In this document: in pieces, positions 8,900-18,116 of the stretch | Layout of the letters: every line of letters begins with the position of its first letter | How positions within the stretch are numbered: the first letter of the stretch is position 1 | DNA from: Enterococcus lacertideformus | GTDB taxonomy: Bacteria; Bacillota; Bacilli; Lactobacillales; Enterococcaceae | NCBI GenBank assembly: GCA_015680865.1 | Contig: JADAKE010000016.1 | Span: 62,001-126,000 of the forward strand | DNA length: 64,000 nt | Reading direction: 5' to 3' | Notes under the pieces: generated by a model | Seen by the model: the letters and a program-made list of their open reading frames with translations, nothing else | Told to the model about the DNA's origin: nothing | The model's database searches: none | Made by a program: the position numbers and the translations under genes

Positions 8900-9316
8900 A
8901 TGGCGAACTTGGTTTATAGTCCTAAAGACATTTTACAACAAGAATTCAAGACAAAGATGCGTGGTTATGATCCCATTGAAGTAGATGAATTCTTAGACAA
9001 TATTATCAAAGATTATGAAACTTATAGCAAAGAGCTCCTTGCTTTACAAGAAGAAAATGATAAATTAAGTGCAAAAATTGCACAATTATCAAAAACACAA
9101 GGTGCGGCTCAAACACGTGTACAACAAGTGAAAACACCAAAAAGTGCAGCAGTTACAAACTTTGATATCTTAAAACGATTATCAAATCTTGAACGTGAAG
9201 TTTTTGGGAAAAAATTGGATCAACAATCATCTACGGTGAAAGTTACCCAACCTAATCCAAATAACTACACAAATACAAATGTCGTTGACGACAATGAGAG
9301 AACACGTCAATTTTAA
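8900..9316 (+). CDS. gpsB: Cell-division regulator GpsB
   Basis: GpsB is a DivIVA-like membrane-associated coiled-coil protein that couples penicillin-binding proteins to division. The conserved N-terminal segment VYSPKDILQQEFKTKMRGYD is followed by PIEVDEFLDNIIKDYE and a coiled coil (about 35-70). A polar linker leads to the short C-terminal helix NFDILKRLSNLEREVFG. An in-frame ATG at 8879 exists, but GAGGTG precedes ATG 8900, giving MANLVYSP and 138 aa. It sits between ypsA and rnpB as usual. Its stop codon is inside a perfect palindrome (9305-9325). Confidence 0.93.
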   Translation: MANLVYSPKDILQQEFKTKMRGYDPIEVDEFLDNIIKDYETYSKELLALQEENDKLSAKIAQLSKTQGAAQTRVQQVKTPKSAAVTNFDILKRLSNLEREVFGKKLDQQSSTVKVTQPNPNNYTNTNVVDDNERTRQF

Positions 9317-9325
9317 AAATTGACG
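9305..9325. terminator. 21-bp perfect palindrome over the gpsB stop codon
   Basis: CGTCAATTTT-A-AAAATTGACG, a perfect 10-bp inverted repeat around one base, with the gpsB stop TAA at 9314-9316. It is followed by GAAAGTTTTG rather than a T-run. It may be a weak terminator or processing site between gpsB and rnpB. Confidence 0.5.
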
Positions 9326-9332
9326 AAAGTTT

Positions 9333-9712
9333 TGCGGTTTTTGGGTAATCGCGGTCTGACTTGATCAGGCTGAGGAAAGTCCATGCTCGCACAGGCTGTG
9401 ATGCCTGTAGTGTTCGTGCTTAGCGAAAAAATAAGCTAAGGTACTCTTTAGGAGTAACGGCAGGAAAACAAGCTAAGGTCTTGACTATGCTTAAGTATCC
9501 TTGAAAGTGCCACAGTGACGAAGCGAATAAGGAAACTTATTCGGTGGAACGCGGTAAACCCCTCGAGCGAGCAACCCAAACAATGGTAGGGGCGCTTTTT
9601 GTTGGGAATTAAGAACGAGACAAAAAGGCAGGTTAACTGCAGATAGATGGTTACCACACTATTTTTCCAGGGAGAAAAAATAGTGTACAGAACATGGCTT
9701 ATAGAAAACCGC
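9333..9712 (+). ncRNA. rnpB: RNase P RNA, Bacillus type (class B)
   Basis: The catalytic RNA that trims tRNA 5' leaders. The 5' strand GCGGTTTTTGGGTAATCGCGG pairs at its start with the 3' end AAAACCGC near 9706-9712. The universal segments are present: GAGGAAAGTCCATGCTCGCAC at 9373-9393, ACGGCAGGAAAA, GAACGCGGTAAACCCCTCGA, and the 3' ACAGAACATGGCTTATAGAA. Length is about 380 nt, as in other Lactobacillales. The ends are judged from pairing and are accurate to a few bases. Location after gpsB is conserved. Confidence 0.93.
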
Positions 9713-9727
9713 AATAAAACAGGGATT

Positions 9728-9757
9728 ACCTTCCAACCATGTTGTGAAGGTTTTTTT
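9728..9757 (+). terminator. rnpB terminator
   Basis: ACCTTCCAAC / GTTGTGAAGGT hairpin followed by seven T. Confidence 0.85.
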
Positions 9758-9894
9758 AACATTAAAGTGTCGCTATATTACATGAATCATTGATTGTTTG
9801 ATGGTGTAAGTGAATGTTTCTTAGGGGCTTATAGAAAATGTAATATAAAATTTATGAAAATAATCATGAATCATTTTTTTTGTTTTGATTTTTC

Positions 9895-9922
9895 AAAAGC
9901 TGGACAATCACGTTCAGCTTTT
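9895..9922. terminator. Hairpin between rnpB and the methyltransferase gene
   Basis: AAAAGCTG (9895-9902) pairs exactly with CAGCTTTT (9915-9922). A symmetrical, terminator-like stem 20 bp before the next start codon; it could also attenuate that gene. The 140 bp before it contains no gene I can support. Confidence 0.5.
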
Positions 9923-9942
9923 CTTATGATAAGGAGATTGGT

Positions 9943-11106
9943 ATGGAAACTACTAGAGAATTTAGTCTTGTGGCAACTGCTGCAAGTGGGTTAGAAGCCC
10001 TTGTTGGCAAAGAATTACGTGATTTAGGAATTGATTGTCAGGTTGAAAATGGACGTGCACGGTTCAAAGGAACGATGGAAACAATCGCTACAGCAAATTT
10101 GTGGCTGCGTACAGCAGATCGAATCAAAATCGTTGTTGGTGAATTTGATGCGTACACATTTGATGAATTATTTGAAAAAGTCAAAGCATTGCCATGGGAA
10201 GATTTTTTACCTTTAGATGCTGAATTTCCAGTTGCTGGTAAATCAATTAAATCAAAACTTTACAGCACACCTGATTGCCAAGCAATTACTAAAAAAGCAA
10301 TAGTTGAACGTTTACGTAAGTACTATCATCGACCTACTTCAGTTCCTTTAACGGAAACTGGCGCTCATTTTCAATTAGAAGTTGCTTTACTAAAAGATCA
10401 TGTCATGGTCACTTTAGATACGACCGGACCTAGTCTATTTAAACGTGGGTATCGCTTGGAAAAAGGGGGTGCACCTCTAAAAGAAAATATGGCTGCGGCA
10501 TTAGTTATGTTGACGAATTGGCGAAAAGATTGCCCGTTTTATGATCCAGTATGTGGCTCAGGAACAATCTGTATAGAGGCTGCTTTGATTGGTCACAATA
10601 TTGCACCAGGGTTTAACCGTGAATTTGCTTGTGAATCATGGGATTGGTTCAGTAAAGACGTGATGGAAAATGTTCGAGTTTCAGCAGAAGAAAAAGCAGA
10701 TTATGACATCGAATTAGATATCTCAGGTTCTGATATCAATGGTCGTATGATTGAAATTGCTAAAGCAAATGCAGAAGAAATTGGTCTAGGTTCGTCCATT
10801 ACATTCAAACAACAAGCGGTCAAGGATTTTAAAACCAAAAAAGAATACGGTGTAATTGTAGCAAATCCTCCTTATGGCGAACGTTTAGGAGAAGAAGAAA
10901 GTGTTCGGCGGTTATATGAAGAGATGGGAGATGTTTTCCGCCCATTGAAAACTTGTAGTAAATATATTTTGACAAGTGACCTTTCTTTTGAAGAGTATTA
11001 TGGTCAAAAGGCAACAAAAAAACGAAAGCTATATAATGGGGCATTACGTACAGATCTTTTCCAATACTGGGGGACACGTCCACCGAAACAAGACAAAACG
11101 TTGTAA
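9943..11106 (+). CDS. ypsC: THUMP-domain RNA methyltransferase (YpsC/RlmL family)
   Basis: A cytoplasmic SAM-dependent methyltransferase, probably modifying guanine N2 in 23S rRNA like the N-terminal half of E. coli RlmL. Residues 1-150 form the THUMP RNA-binding domain. The catalytic domain has motif I DPVCGSGTICIEAAL, an acidic ribose-binding SGSDINGRMIEIAKANA and the NPPYGER motif that contacts the target base. The length (387 aa) is normal for single-domain Firmicute proteins. The start ATG has AAGGAGATTGGT upstream. The exact rRNA position modified is inferred from the family only. Gene looks intact. Confidence 0.88.
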   Translation: METTREFSLVATAASGLEALVGKELRDLGIDCQVENGRARFKGTMETIATANLWLRTADRIKIVVGEFDAYTFDELFEKVKALPWEDFLPLDAEFPVAGKSIKSKLYSTPDCQAITKKAIVERLRKYYHRPTSVPLTETGAHFQLEVALLKDHVMVTLDTTGPSLFKRGYRLEKGGAPLKENMAAALVMLTNWRKDCPFYDPVCGSGTICIEAALIGHNIAPGFNREFACESWDWFSKDVMENVRVSAEEKADYDIELDISGSDINGRMIEIAKANAEEIGLGSSITFKQQAVKDFKTKKEYGVIVANPPYGERLGEEESVRRLYEEMGDVFRPLKTCSKYILTSDLSFEEYYGQKATKKRKLYNGALRTDLFQYWGTRPPKQDKTL

Positions 11107-11137
11107 AATAAAAAATGGATGTTTGGAGGAATAACTG

Positions 11138-12590
11138 ATGAATGAAAAAGAATTTTTGCAAGAACTAAAAGAAATTAATCTCTTAGAACAAGCCTTAAGT
11201 ATTTTAGATTGGGACATCCAAACTGGTATGCCTGAAAAAGCTAGTGATGCGCGTAGTGAGGTAAATAGTTATCTTTATAGTCTTTATTTCTCCAAGAAAA
11301 TCGGTCCAAAAATAAAAGAGGCCATCGGATATTTTTCTGAACATCCCAATGAATTGTCTACTACTGGAAAAATCGTATTTGAAGAAGAATATGAACTTGA
11401 ACATAAAGTACCAAAAGAATTGATGTCCGCATTAACAGCTGCTACTTCTACTGCACATGTACAGTGGCAGAAATCACGGGAAAGCAGAAATTTTGTAGAT
11501 TTTAAAGAGGCGCTAACTAAAAATATTGACTTAACGAAGCAATTGATCATCTACTGGAAAAAGGAAGAAGCAACCGATTATGATGTGTTACTCAATCGGT
11601 ATGAACCAGAGATGACCGTTGAAATCTTAGATCGTTTGTTCCAACAGTTGAAAGAAGGAATCATGGCTATCAGAAAAACATTAAAAGAAAAAGGGCATGA
11701 ACCTGATACTACTTTTCTTTCTCGAAAAATGACGAAAGCACAGCAAGAAAAATTTGTTGTAGGTGTCATAAAGCAGTTGGGCTATGATTTTTCAAGAGGA
11801 CGTTTGGATGATACGATCCACCCATTTATGACTGGGATCAATCATAATGATGTCCGACTGACGACTCGTTGGAACGAGCAAAATTTTAACGTAGCTGTTT
11901 TTGGTGTTATTCATTCACGAAGCAGGACATGGTATGTACGAACAAGATATTGATGAAAAATTTGCTTATACCCCGATTTGTCATGGAACTTCTATGGGAA
12001 TCCATGAATCTCAATCTTTATTTAATGAAATCATCATCGGCAGCAATCGAAGCTTTTGGGAAAAACAATATCCATTCTTTCAAAAGTGTGCAGAAGGAAC
12101 ATTCGATGATATCTCATTTGACACCTTCTATCGTTCATTGAAGCACACGCAAGCAAGCTTGATCCGTATTGAGGCAGATAGTTTAACTTATCCATTGCAT
12201 ATCATTATTCGCTATGAAATTGAAAAAATGATTTTCAATTAAGGAATTGAAGTAGCACAGTTGCCAGAGATCTGGAATCAAAAATATGAAGAATATCTTG
12301 GTATTCGTCCAGATAATGATTTAGAAGGGATATTGCAAGATGTTCATTGGTCTGGTGCAAGTTTTGGTTATTTTCCATCCTATGCTTTAGGTTACATGTA
12401 CGCTGCACAACTCCTTCATGCTCTTGAACAAGAGTTTTCTTTTGATGAAGTGTTAGCTTCCTATGATTACTCGCCAATCAAAGAATGGCTGCAAAAGCAT
12501 ATTCATCAATATGGTGCATCAAGAAAGCCAGCACAATTGATCCAAGATGCGACGAATGAAACATTGAATCCGCAATATTTGCTTGATTAG
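11138..12590 (+). pseudogene. M32 metallocarboxypeptidase, frameshifted and with a stop
   Basis: Three pieces make one carboxypeptidase of the M32 (Taq/PfuCP) family of about 484 residues. The first frame runs to 11953 (MNEKEFLQELKEINLLEQ ... NFNVAVFGVIH). At the zinc site the sequence reads ATTCATTCACGAAGCAGGACAT. The normal HEAGH would need only one copy of the 4-base unit, so a 4-bp tandem duplication (11909-11917) shifts the frame exactly inside HExxH. The second frame (GMYEQDIDEKFAYTPICHGT...) ends at TAA 12240-12242 after EKMIFN, where the family has a Glu (GAA to TAA). The third piece (GIEVAQLPEIWN ... NPQYLLD) is in the same frame. It cannot produce active enzyme. RBS TGGAGG. Confidence 0.88.
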
Positions 12591-12656
12591 TATGAAGAAA
12601 ATTTATTTTTCTGTGTATCAAGTAGAAGAAATGAGTTGCGAAGAAGAGGTATAAAA

Positions 12657-13337
12657 ATGAAAGAACTGAGTGCTATAGCTAACTATAGTATGAAACAATT
12701 ATCCCACGATCAAACAGGTCATGGATTCGATCACACCAGACGAGTGGTTAAATTGGCTACAAAAATTCTGGATACCGAACCTGCAGCTAATCCGTTGATT
12801 ACGTTAGCTGCTGCTTATTTACATGATACAATCGATGATAAAGTGGTGAAGGACGAAGCAAAAGCTAAAGAGGATTTAAGACATTTTTTAGAATCAATTG
12901 CACTGGATCTACCAACTATCCAAGCAATTTTCTTTATTATTGACAATATGTCTTTTTCAAAAAGTTTATCTGAAGAAGTTCCTGAATTGTCTCTTGAGGG
13001 AAAAATCGTTCAAGATGCAGATCGGATCGAAGCCTTAGGAGCAATTGGTATTTTACGCACGGCTTATTTTGGAGGTGGACACGGTCATCCTATCTTTGAT
13101 CCAGAATGTCATCCTATCAATTATGTGAATAAAATAGATTATCGTAAAGGCTCAACAGTGATTAATCATTTTTATGAAAAACTATTTTTATTAACAGACT
13201 TGATGAATACTACGTATGGTAAAAAAGAAGCGAAACGACGTGAAATTTTCATGCGAGAATTTTTAGAGGAGTTTTTTAAGGAATGGTCGATTGATGACCC
13301 AGAATTTACTCCTGAAAAATGGGTTAAAAAGAGCTAA
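12657..13337 (+). CDS. HD-domain metal-dependent phosphohydrolase
   Basis: A 226-aa HD-superfamily hydrolase. The metal ligands are visible as GHGFDHTRRVV (first His), AAYLHDTIDD (His-Asp pair) and QDADRIEALGAIGILR (distal Asp). This pattern matches the YedJ/PF01966 type of small nucleotide or phosphate-ester hydrolases; the substrate is unknown. A TTG at 12636 is in frame, but GAAGAGGT precedes ATG 12657. It stands alone before a strong terminator at 13478. Intact. Confidence 0.8.
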   Translation: MKELSAIANYSMKQLSHDQTGHGFDHTRRVVKLATKILDTEPAANPLITLAAAYLHDTIDDKVVKDEAKAKEDLRHFLESIALDLPTIQAIFFIIDNMSFSKSLSEEVPELSLEGKIVQDADRIEALGAIGILRTAYFGGGHGHPIFDPECHPINYVNKIDYRKGSTVINHFYEKLFLLTDLMNTTYGKKEAKRREIFMREFLEEFFKEWSIDDPEFTPEKWVKKS

Positions 13338-13477
13338 GCAATAAGTTTTGATCGAATAAGAACAGATTAATCATAGATATTTCAATGTTTTGTCGCTGTA
13401 AATGATAAGCTACTATTTTTGGTTATGCTGCCAAGTCAATAAATCATCTAATAGCGATGAAAAAATCTTACTTAAAA

Positions 13478-13545
13478 AAAGAGGCTGAGACAAACAATTA
13501 TGAGTGGCATGTCCCTCATAGGTGTTTGTCTCAGCCTCTTTTTCA
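13478..13545. terminator. Strong bidirectional hairpin of the GAGGCTGAGACA family
   Basis: AAAGAGGCTGAGACAAACA and TGTTTGTCTCAGCCTCTTT pair perfectly, and an inner stem (TATGAG/CTCATA) extends the structure; A- and T-runs flank it on both sides. It ends the HD-hydrolase transcript. A degenerate copy lies at 5107-5157. Confidence 0.85.
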
Positions 13546-13939
13546 CGTTTAAATCAAATTATATCGCTGTTAAAATGAGAAAAAACTAATAAATAAGAAG
13601 TTAATATGTTTTTTCTATTTTATATGATAAAAACCTGAAAAAAATTAATAACTAAAAATTCAGAAAATAATTACTATTTCTGCTTGAATTATTACAGTAA
13701 CACTTTTTGTATTATTATAAAATTAAAAATTTAAAAATAACAATTAATGGTTAAGTCAAGAAAAAAAGAATAAGTAAAAAAATATTAGCTGTATAGTGTT
13801 ATGTACAAAAAAACTAGTTAAATAACTCTCATAATATGTATAAGCGTTACCAAGTTTGTTTATACTTACAAGTGGGAATGAGCGACTGAAATTTCAATTG
13901 TTCATAGTCCTTAAAGGATAGAAAAATGGAGGTAAGGAG
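13546..13939. other. AT-rich gap before kbl, with a possible CcpA site
   Basis: Nearly 400 bp with no ORF worth reporting. TATAAGCGTTACCA at 13839-13852 matches the catabolite-response element TGNAANCGNWNNCW with one mismatch (A for G at the second base). A control by CcpA would fit a threonine-degradation operon, but this is a weak motif match. Confidence 0.3.
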
Positions 13940-15130
13940 ATGTCTTCTGAAATTTTAACAAAATATTTAGAACAAGAATTAGCTTTGCTAAAGGAACGTG
14001 GGTTATACAATATAATCGACATCCTTGAAGGAGCAAACGCCGCAGTAATTGAAGTCAATGGTAAAAAATTGATCAATTTGGCATCTAATAACTATCTGGG
14101 ATTTGCCAATCGAGATGAGTTGAAGCAAGCGTGTATTGATGCAACGAAAAAATATGGGGTAGGTGCTGGAGCTGTACGTACAATCAATGGTACATTAAGC
14201 ATTCATCAAGAATTAGAAAATAAAATAGCAGAATTTAAAGGCACAGAAGCAGCGATTGCTTTTCAGTCAGGTTTCAACTGTAACATGGGGGCGATATCTG
14301 CCATCATGACGAAAGAAGATGCAATCTTATCAGATGAGTTGAATCACGCTTCAATTATTGATGGCTGTCGACTATCTGGTGCAAAAATCATTCGAGTGAA
14401 GCATCAGGATATGAATGATTTAGAGGAAAAAGCAAAAGAAGCCGTGGAGAGTGGTAACTATAAAAAAATAATGTATATCACAGATGGTGTTTTCTCGATG
14501 GACGGGGATGTTGCTAGACTACGTGACATGGTTCCTATTGCAGAAAAATATGGATTGATTACTTATGTCGATGATGCACATGGATCGGGAGTGATGGGTA
14601 AAGGAGCAGGAACAGTGAAGCACTTTGGTCTCAATCAGAAGATTGACATGCAGATGGGGACTTTATCTAAAGCAATTGGTGTCATTGGGGGATACGTTGC
14701 TGGTTCAAAATATCTGATTGATTGGTTGAAGTCAAGAGGACGCCCATTTTTATTTTCAACTTCTCTAACTCCAGGGGCTGCAGGTTCTGCCTTAGCTTCC
14801 ATCCAACTCATGCAGGATCATCCAGAGTTAGTTGATAAAGTCTGGGAAAATGCCAACTACTTTAAACAAGAACTAAAAAAGATTGGTTATGATATTGGTG
14901 TTTCGGAAACACCAATCACTCCAGTCATTCTGGGAGATGAGACGTTAACACAGCAGTTTTCAAAAAAATTGATCGAATATGGCCTGTATGTAAAACCTAT
15001 CGTTTACCCAACTGTACCACTTGGCACTGGGCGAGTTCGCAATATGCTCACGGCTGAACATACCAAAGAGATGTTAGATCAAGCAGTGATGATCTATCAA
15101 AAGGTTGGAAAAGAAATGAAGATTATATAA
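13940..15130 (+). CDS. kbl: Glycine C-acetyltransferase (2-amino-3-ketobutyrate CoA ligase)
   Basis: A PLP enzyme of the alpha-oxoamine synthase family that splits 2-amino-3-ketobutyrate with CoA into glycine and acetyl-CoA. Length 396 aa is standard. Seen: the substrate loop [13 protein letters not shown], the PLP-stacking region [27 protein letters not shown] (Asp and His at the pyridine ring), and the Schiff-base lysine in [31 protein letters not shown] is excellent. It is followed 84 bp later by tdh, the enzyme that makes its substrate, so the pair forms the threonine to glycine route. Intact. Confidence 0.93.
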   Translation: MSSEILTKYLEQELALLKERGLYNIIDILEGANAAVIEVNGKKLINLASNNYLGFANRDELKQACIDATKKYGVGAGAVRTINGTLSIHQELENKIAEFKGTEAAIAFQSGFNCNMGAISAIMTKEDAILSDELNHASIIDGCRLSGAKIIRVKHQDMNDLEEKAKEAVESGNYKKIMYITDGVFSMDGDVARLRDMVPIAEKYGLITYVDDAHGSGVMGKGAGTVKHFGLNQKIDMQMGTLSKAIGVIGGYVAGSKYLIDWLKSRGRPFLFSTSLTPGAAGSALASIQLMQDHPELVDKVWENANYFKQELKKIGYDIGVSETPITPVILGDETLTQQFSKKLIEYGLYVKPIVYPTVPLGTGRVRNMLTAEHTKEMLDQAVMIYQKVGKEMKII

Positions 15131-15214
15131 TCTTAACTTGCTATAGAGATACCTTACCAGTTTACTAATTGAATAAAAGAAACAATAAAATATTTATATA
15201 AAGGAAGTGTACCT

Positions 15215-16168
15215 ATGAAAAAAGTATTGGTTACTGGCTGTCTTGGGCAAATTGGATCAGAGTTAGTTACACGGTTAAGAAAAGAATTAGGAAATGAAAA
15301 TGTGGTAGCAACTGACATTCGTATGCCTGAAAAAATCAACGAAGGTGAAATTTTTGAAATCTTGGATGTAATGGATGAGCGTAAAATGCGTAGCTTGGTC
15401 GAAAGTTATCAAGTAGATACGTTGATCCATTTAGCTGCACTTTTGTCCGCGGTTGCAGAAGCAAAACCAAAGTTTGCATGGGATCTCAACATGGTAGGAC
15501 TAGTAAATGCCTTAGAGGTAGCAAGAGAATTTAATTTGAAATTCTTTACGCCAAGCTCGATTGGTGCGTTTGGACCTGCTACTCCTAAAGAGAGGACACC
15601 TCAAGATACGCTCCAACGTCCAACAACAATGTATGGTGTAACGAAAGTAGCGGGGGAACTTCTTTGTGATTATTATTACACGAAGTTCGGTGTTGATACG
15701 CGAGGAGTTCGTTTTCCTGGTTTGATTTCCTATAAAACACTACCAGGTGGTGGTACCACTGATTATGCTGTAGATATTTATTATTCAGCTATCAAAGATG
15801 GAAAATATACTTGTTTTATTGACCGCGGTACATTTATGGATATGATGTATATGCCTGATGCAATTGATGCGATCGTTCAACTAATGAATGCGGATTCCAA
15901 AAAATTGATCCATAGAAATGCTTTTAACATCTCAGCGATGTCATTTGAACCCGAAGAAATTAAAAAATCAATCCAAAAAGTATATCCTGATTTTGAAATG
16001 GACTATGAAGTTGATCCGGTCAGACAAGCAATTGCTGAGTCTTGGCCAAATTCATTAGATATTAGTTGTGCACAAACAGAATGGTGCTTTCAACCAAAAT
16101 ATGATTTAGACAAAATGACACAAGACATGTTGCTCAAGCTTCAAGAAAAACTAAAGATGTCAGTTTAG
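15215..16168 (+). CDS. tdh: L-threonine 3-dehydrogenase, SDR (epimerase-like) type
   Basis: An NAD-dependent dehydrogenase of the short, UDP-glucose-epimerase-like class that oxidises threonine to 2-amino-3-ketobutyrate. The N-terminal Rossmann motif is [12 protein letters not shown]. The catalytic Tyr/Lys pair is in [12 protein letters not shown], preceded by the serine in TPSSIGAFG. The segment [20 protein letters not shown] is characteristic of this threonine dehydrogenase class. 317 aa, normal. Ribosome site AAGGAAG. It lies between kbl and a broken amino-acid permease. Intact. Confidence 0.9.
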   Translation: MKKVLVTGCLGQIGSELVTRLRKELGNENVVATDIRMPEKINEGEIFEILDVMDERKMRSLVESYQVDTLIHLAALLSAVAEAKPKFAWDLNMVGLVNALEVAREFNLKFFTPSSIGAFGPATPKERTPQDTLQRPTTMYGVTKVAGELLCDYYYTKFGVDTRGVRFPGLISYKTLPGGGTTDYAVDIYYSAIKDGKYTCFIDRGTFMDMMYMPDAIDAIVQLMNADSKKLIHRNAFNISAMSFEPEEIKKSIQKVYPDFEMDYEVDPVRQAIAESWPNSLDISCAQTEWCFQPKYDLDKMTQDMLLKLQEKLKMSV

Positions 16169-16235
16169 CCTTCAAGAATAATGTCGTAAATTCCCGTATC
16201 TGCTTAGGGAGTTTACGATTAAGGGGGAAAAGGAG

Positions 16236-17599
16236 ATGGAAAATAGTCAAGTAACAGTTGGTGAGTCAGATGGAAAAAATACAGAATTAAAACGAACGAT
16301 GTTTTTTTTTTTACAGCATTATCAACTGTGATGGGGACCGTTATTGGTGATGGCGTATTTTTTAAAGCAGCAAGTGTTGCAGAAGTAACAGGTTCCGTTA
16401 GTTTACATATGTTTTCTTGGTTTTTAGGAGGTGTGATTTCAGTATGTGCTGGATTAACTGGTGCAGAGCTAGCTGCAGCAATTCCAGAAACAGGATGTAT
16501 GGTCAAATATATCAAAAGGACTTATGGAGAAACAGCTGCCTTCTTATTGGGTTGGGCACAAGTAGTGATTTATTTTCCAGCAAATGTCGCTGCATTGTAG
16601 ATTATCTTTGGTACACAATTTGTTAATTTGTTTGATTTAAGACAATCTATGATTGTTCCTGTAGCAATTTTTTCTGCGGTAACGATTATGGCGATTAACT
16701 TATTGGGGTCGAAAGTTGGTGGAGCATTTCAATCAATCACTTTGGTCTGCAAACTGATTCCGTCGTTTGCTATTGTATTATTTGGTTTACTTCGTAATGA
16801 AGGTGTAGATTTTCAATTATTTCCAATAGTAGCTGGACAAGATTTACCACTATTTTCAGCATTAGGTGCAGGTCTTTTAGCAACGATGTTTGCTTATGAT
16901 GGTTGGATTCATGTGGGTAATATTGCCGGTGAATTAAAAAAACCAGCAAAATATTTACCAAAAGCAATTTCAATGGGAATTATTGGGATTATGGTCGTTT
17001 ATTTGCTAGTAAACGCTGTCTTCTTGAAAACAGCGTCAATCGAAGGGATCATTGGCAATAATAATGCAGCAAGTGAAGTTGCAATAATGATCTTTGGTGG
17101 ATTTGGTGGAAAGCTTGTGACGATTGGAATTTTGATTTCGGTCTATGGAACGATCAATGGATATACGTTGACAGGGATGCGTTTACCTTATGTCATGGCT
17201 AAAGAAAATCGGTTGCCTTTCAGTAAACAATTAGGCAAATTAACGGATAGTACAAATGTTCCATTATCAGCTGGTATTTTGGAACTAGTGATTGCTATTG
17301 GCATGATGATGGTAGGTGGATTTGATATGTTAACAGACATGTTGGTTTTTGTCATTTGGATTTTTTATACGATGGTATTTGTTGGTGTAATTATTTTAAG
17401 AAAAACAGAACCACAATTAGAAAGACCTTATAAAGTTCCTCTTTATCCAGTCATACCAATGATTGCCATTTTGGGTGGTGGATTTATCGTGATTAATACA
17501 CTACTGACACAAACGTTACTTGCGTTGAGTGGTATAGCAATGACGCTAGCTGGGCTTCCTATTTATTTATATCTCAAAAATAAATACGAAAATAAATGA
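16236..17599 (+). pseudogene. APC-family amino-acid permease, frameshifted and with a stop
   Basis: About 455 codons of a 12-helix amino acid-polyamine-organocation transporter, similar to serine/threonine exchangers. From ATG 16236 the frame reads up to a run of 11 T (16302-16312) and then shifts; 12 or 9 T would restore MFFFTALSTVMGTVIGDG. The reading then meets TAG at 16598-16600 inside FPANVAAL*IIFGTQFV and continues in the same frame to 17599. The remaining helices, including FAYDGWIHVGNIAGELKKP, look conserved. Its position behind kbl-tdh suggests threonine uptake. The two lesions together make it non-functional unless both are bypassed. Confidence 0.85.
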
Positions 17600-17644
17600 T
17601 TCGTCGTGTCAATAAATGATCAATCGTAAAGGAAAAAGAGGAAT

Positions 17645-18078
17645 ATGACTGTGAAATACTAGAGAGTATTTGATATCGTCGGACCAATAATGGTCGGTCC
17701 TAACAGTTCACACACCACTGGAGCAATAAGGACCGGATGCTCTGCTCGTCAAGCTTTTCAATCCTGGCCTGTCGAAGTGGATATTTATCTTTATGGCTCA
17801 TTTGGTAAAACTGATCGCAGGCATGGCACCATAGTCAGTGGATTGCTACAAATGCAGCCCGATGATCCAAGGTTCCCTGACTCAGGGGCACTTGCTTACA
17901 AAGAAGGGATTGAAGTATGTTTTATTCCTTCTAACTAAAACAGTCGCACATCCAAATACAGTGAAGATCATCATGAAGTCTGTAAAAAAAGCATGGCTGT
18001 AACGGGATTTCTATTGGTGGCGGGAATATCGAGATGATAAAAGCTCAAGAAATAATTGACAAAAAAGCAGGATCATGA
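17645..18078 (+). pseudogene. sdaAB: L-serine dehydratase beta subunit, degraded
   Basis: Recognisable pieces: RVFDIVGPIMVGPNSSHT and VDIYLYGSFGKTDRRHGT, then in shifted frames KTVAHPNTVKIIMKS, MAVTG and ISIGGGNIEMIKAQEI, ending at TGA 18076-18078. Lesions are TAG at codon 6 (17660-17662), a stop/frameshift near 17936 and a further shift near 17985-18015. The intact family converts serine to pyruvate and ammonia with an iron-sulfur cluster held by the alpha subunit. Around 145 codons remain of a subunit of about 220. Confidence 0.85.
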
Positions 18079-18116
18079 GTGATCATGTCTAAATACAATT
18101 CATCAAGGAGGATGTC

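Noticed and set aside
9448-9762. Minus-strand 104-codon frame across rnpB
   Set aside because: It lies antisense to the RNase P RNA, whose conserved structure explains the sequence; no ribosome site.
12235-12477. Minus-strand ORF inside the M32 pseudogene
   Set aside because: Antisense shadow of the third peptidase fragment; no ribosome site.
13839-13852. Firm CcpA operator call before kbl
   Set aside because: One mismatch at a conserved base and no second site; kept only as low-confidence remark.
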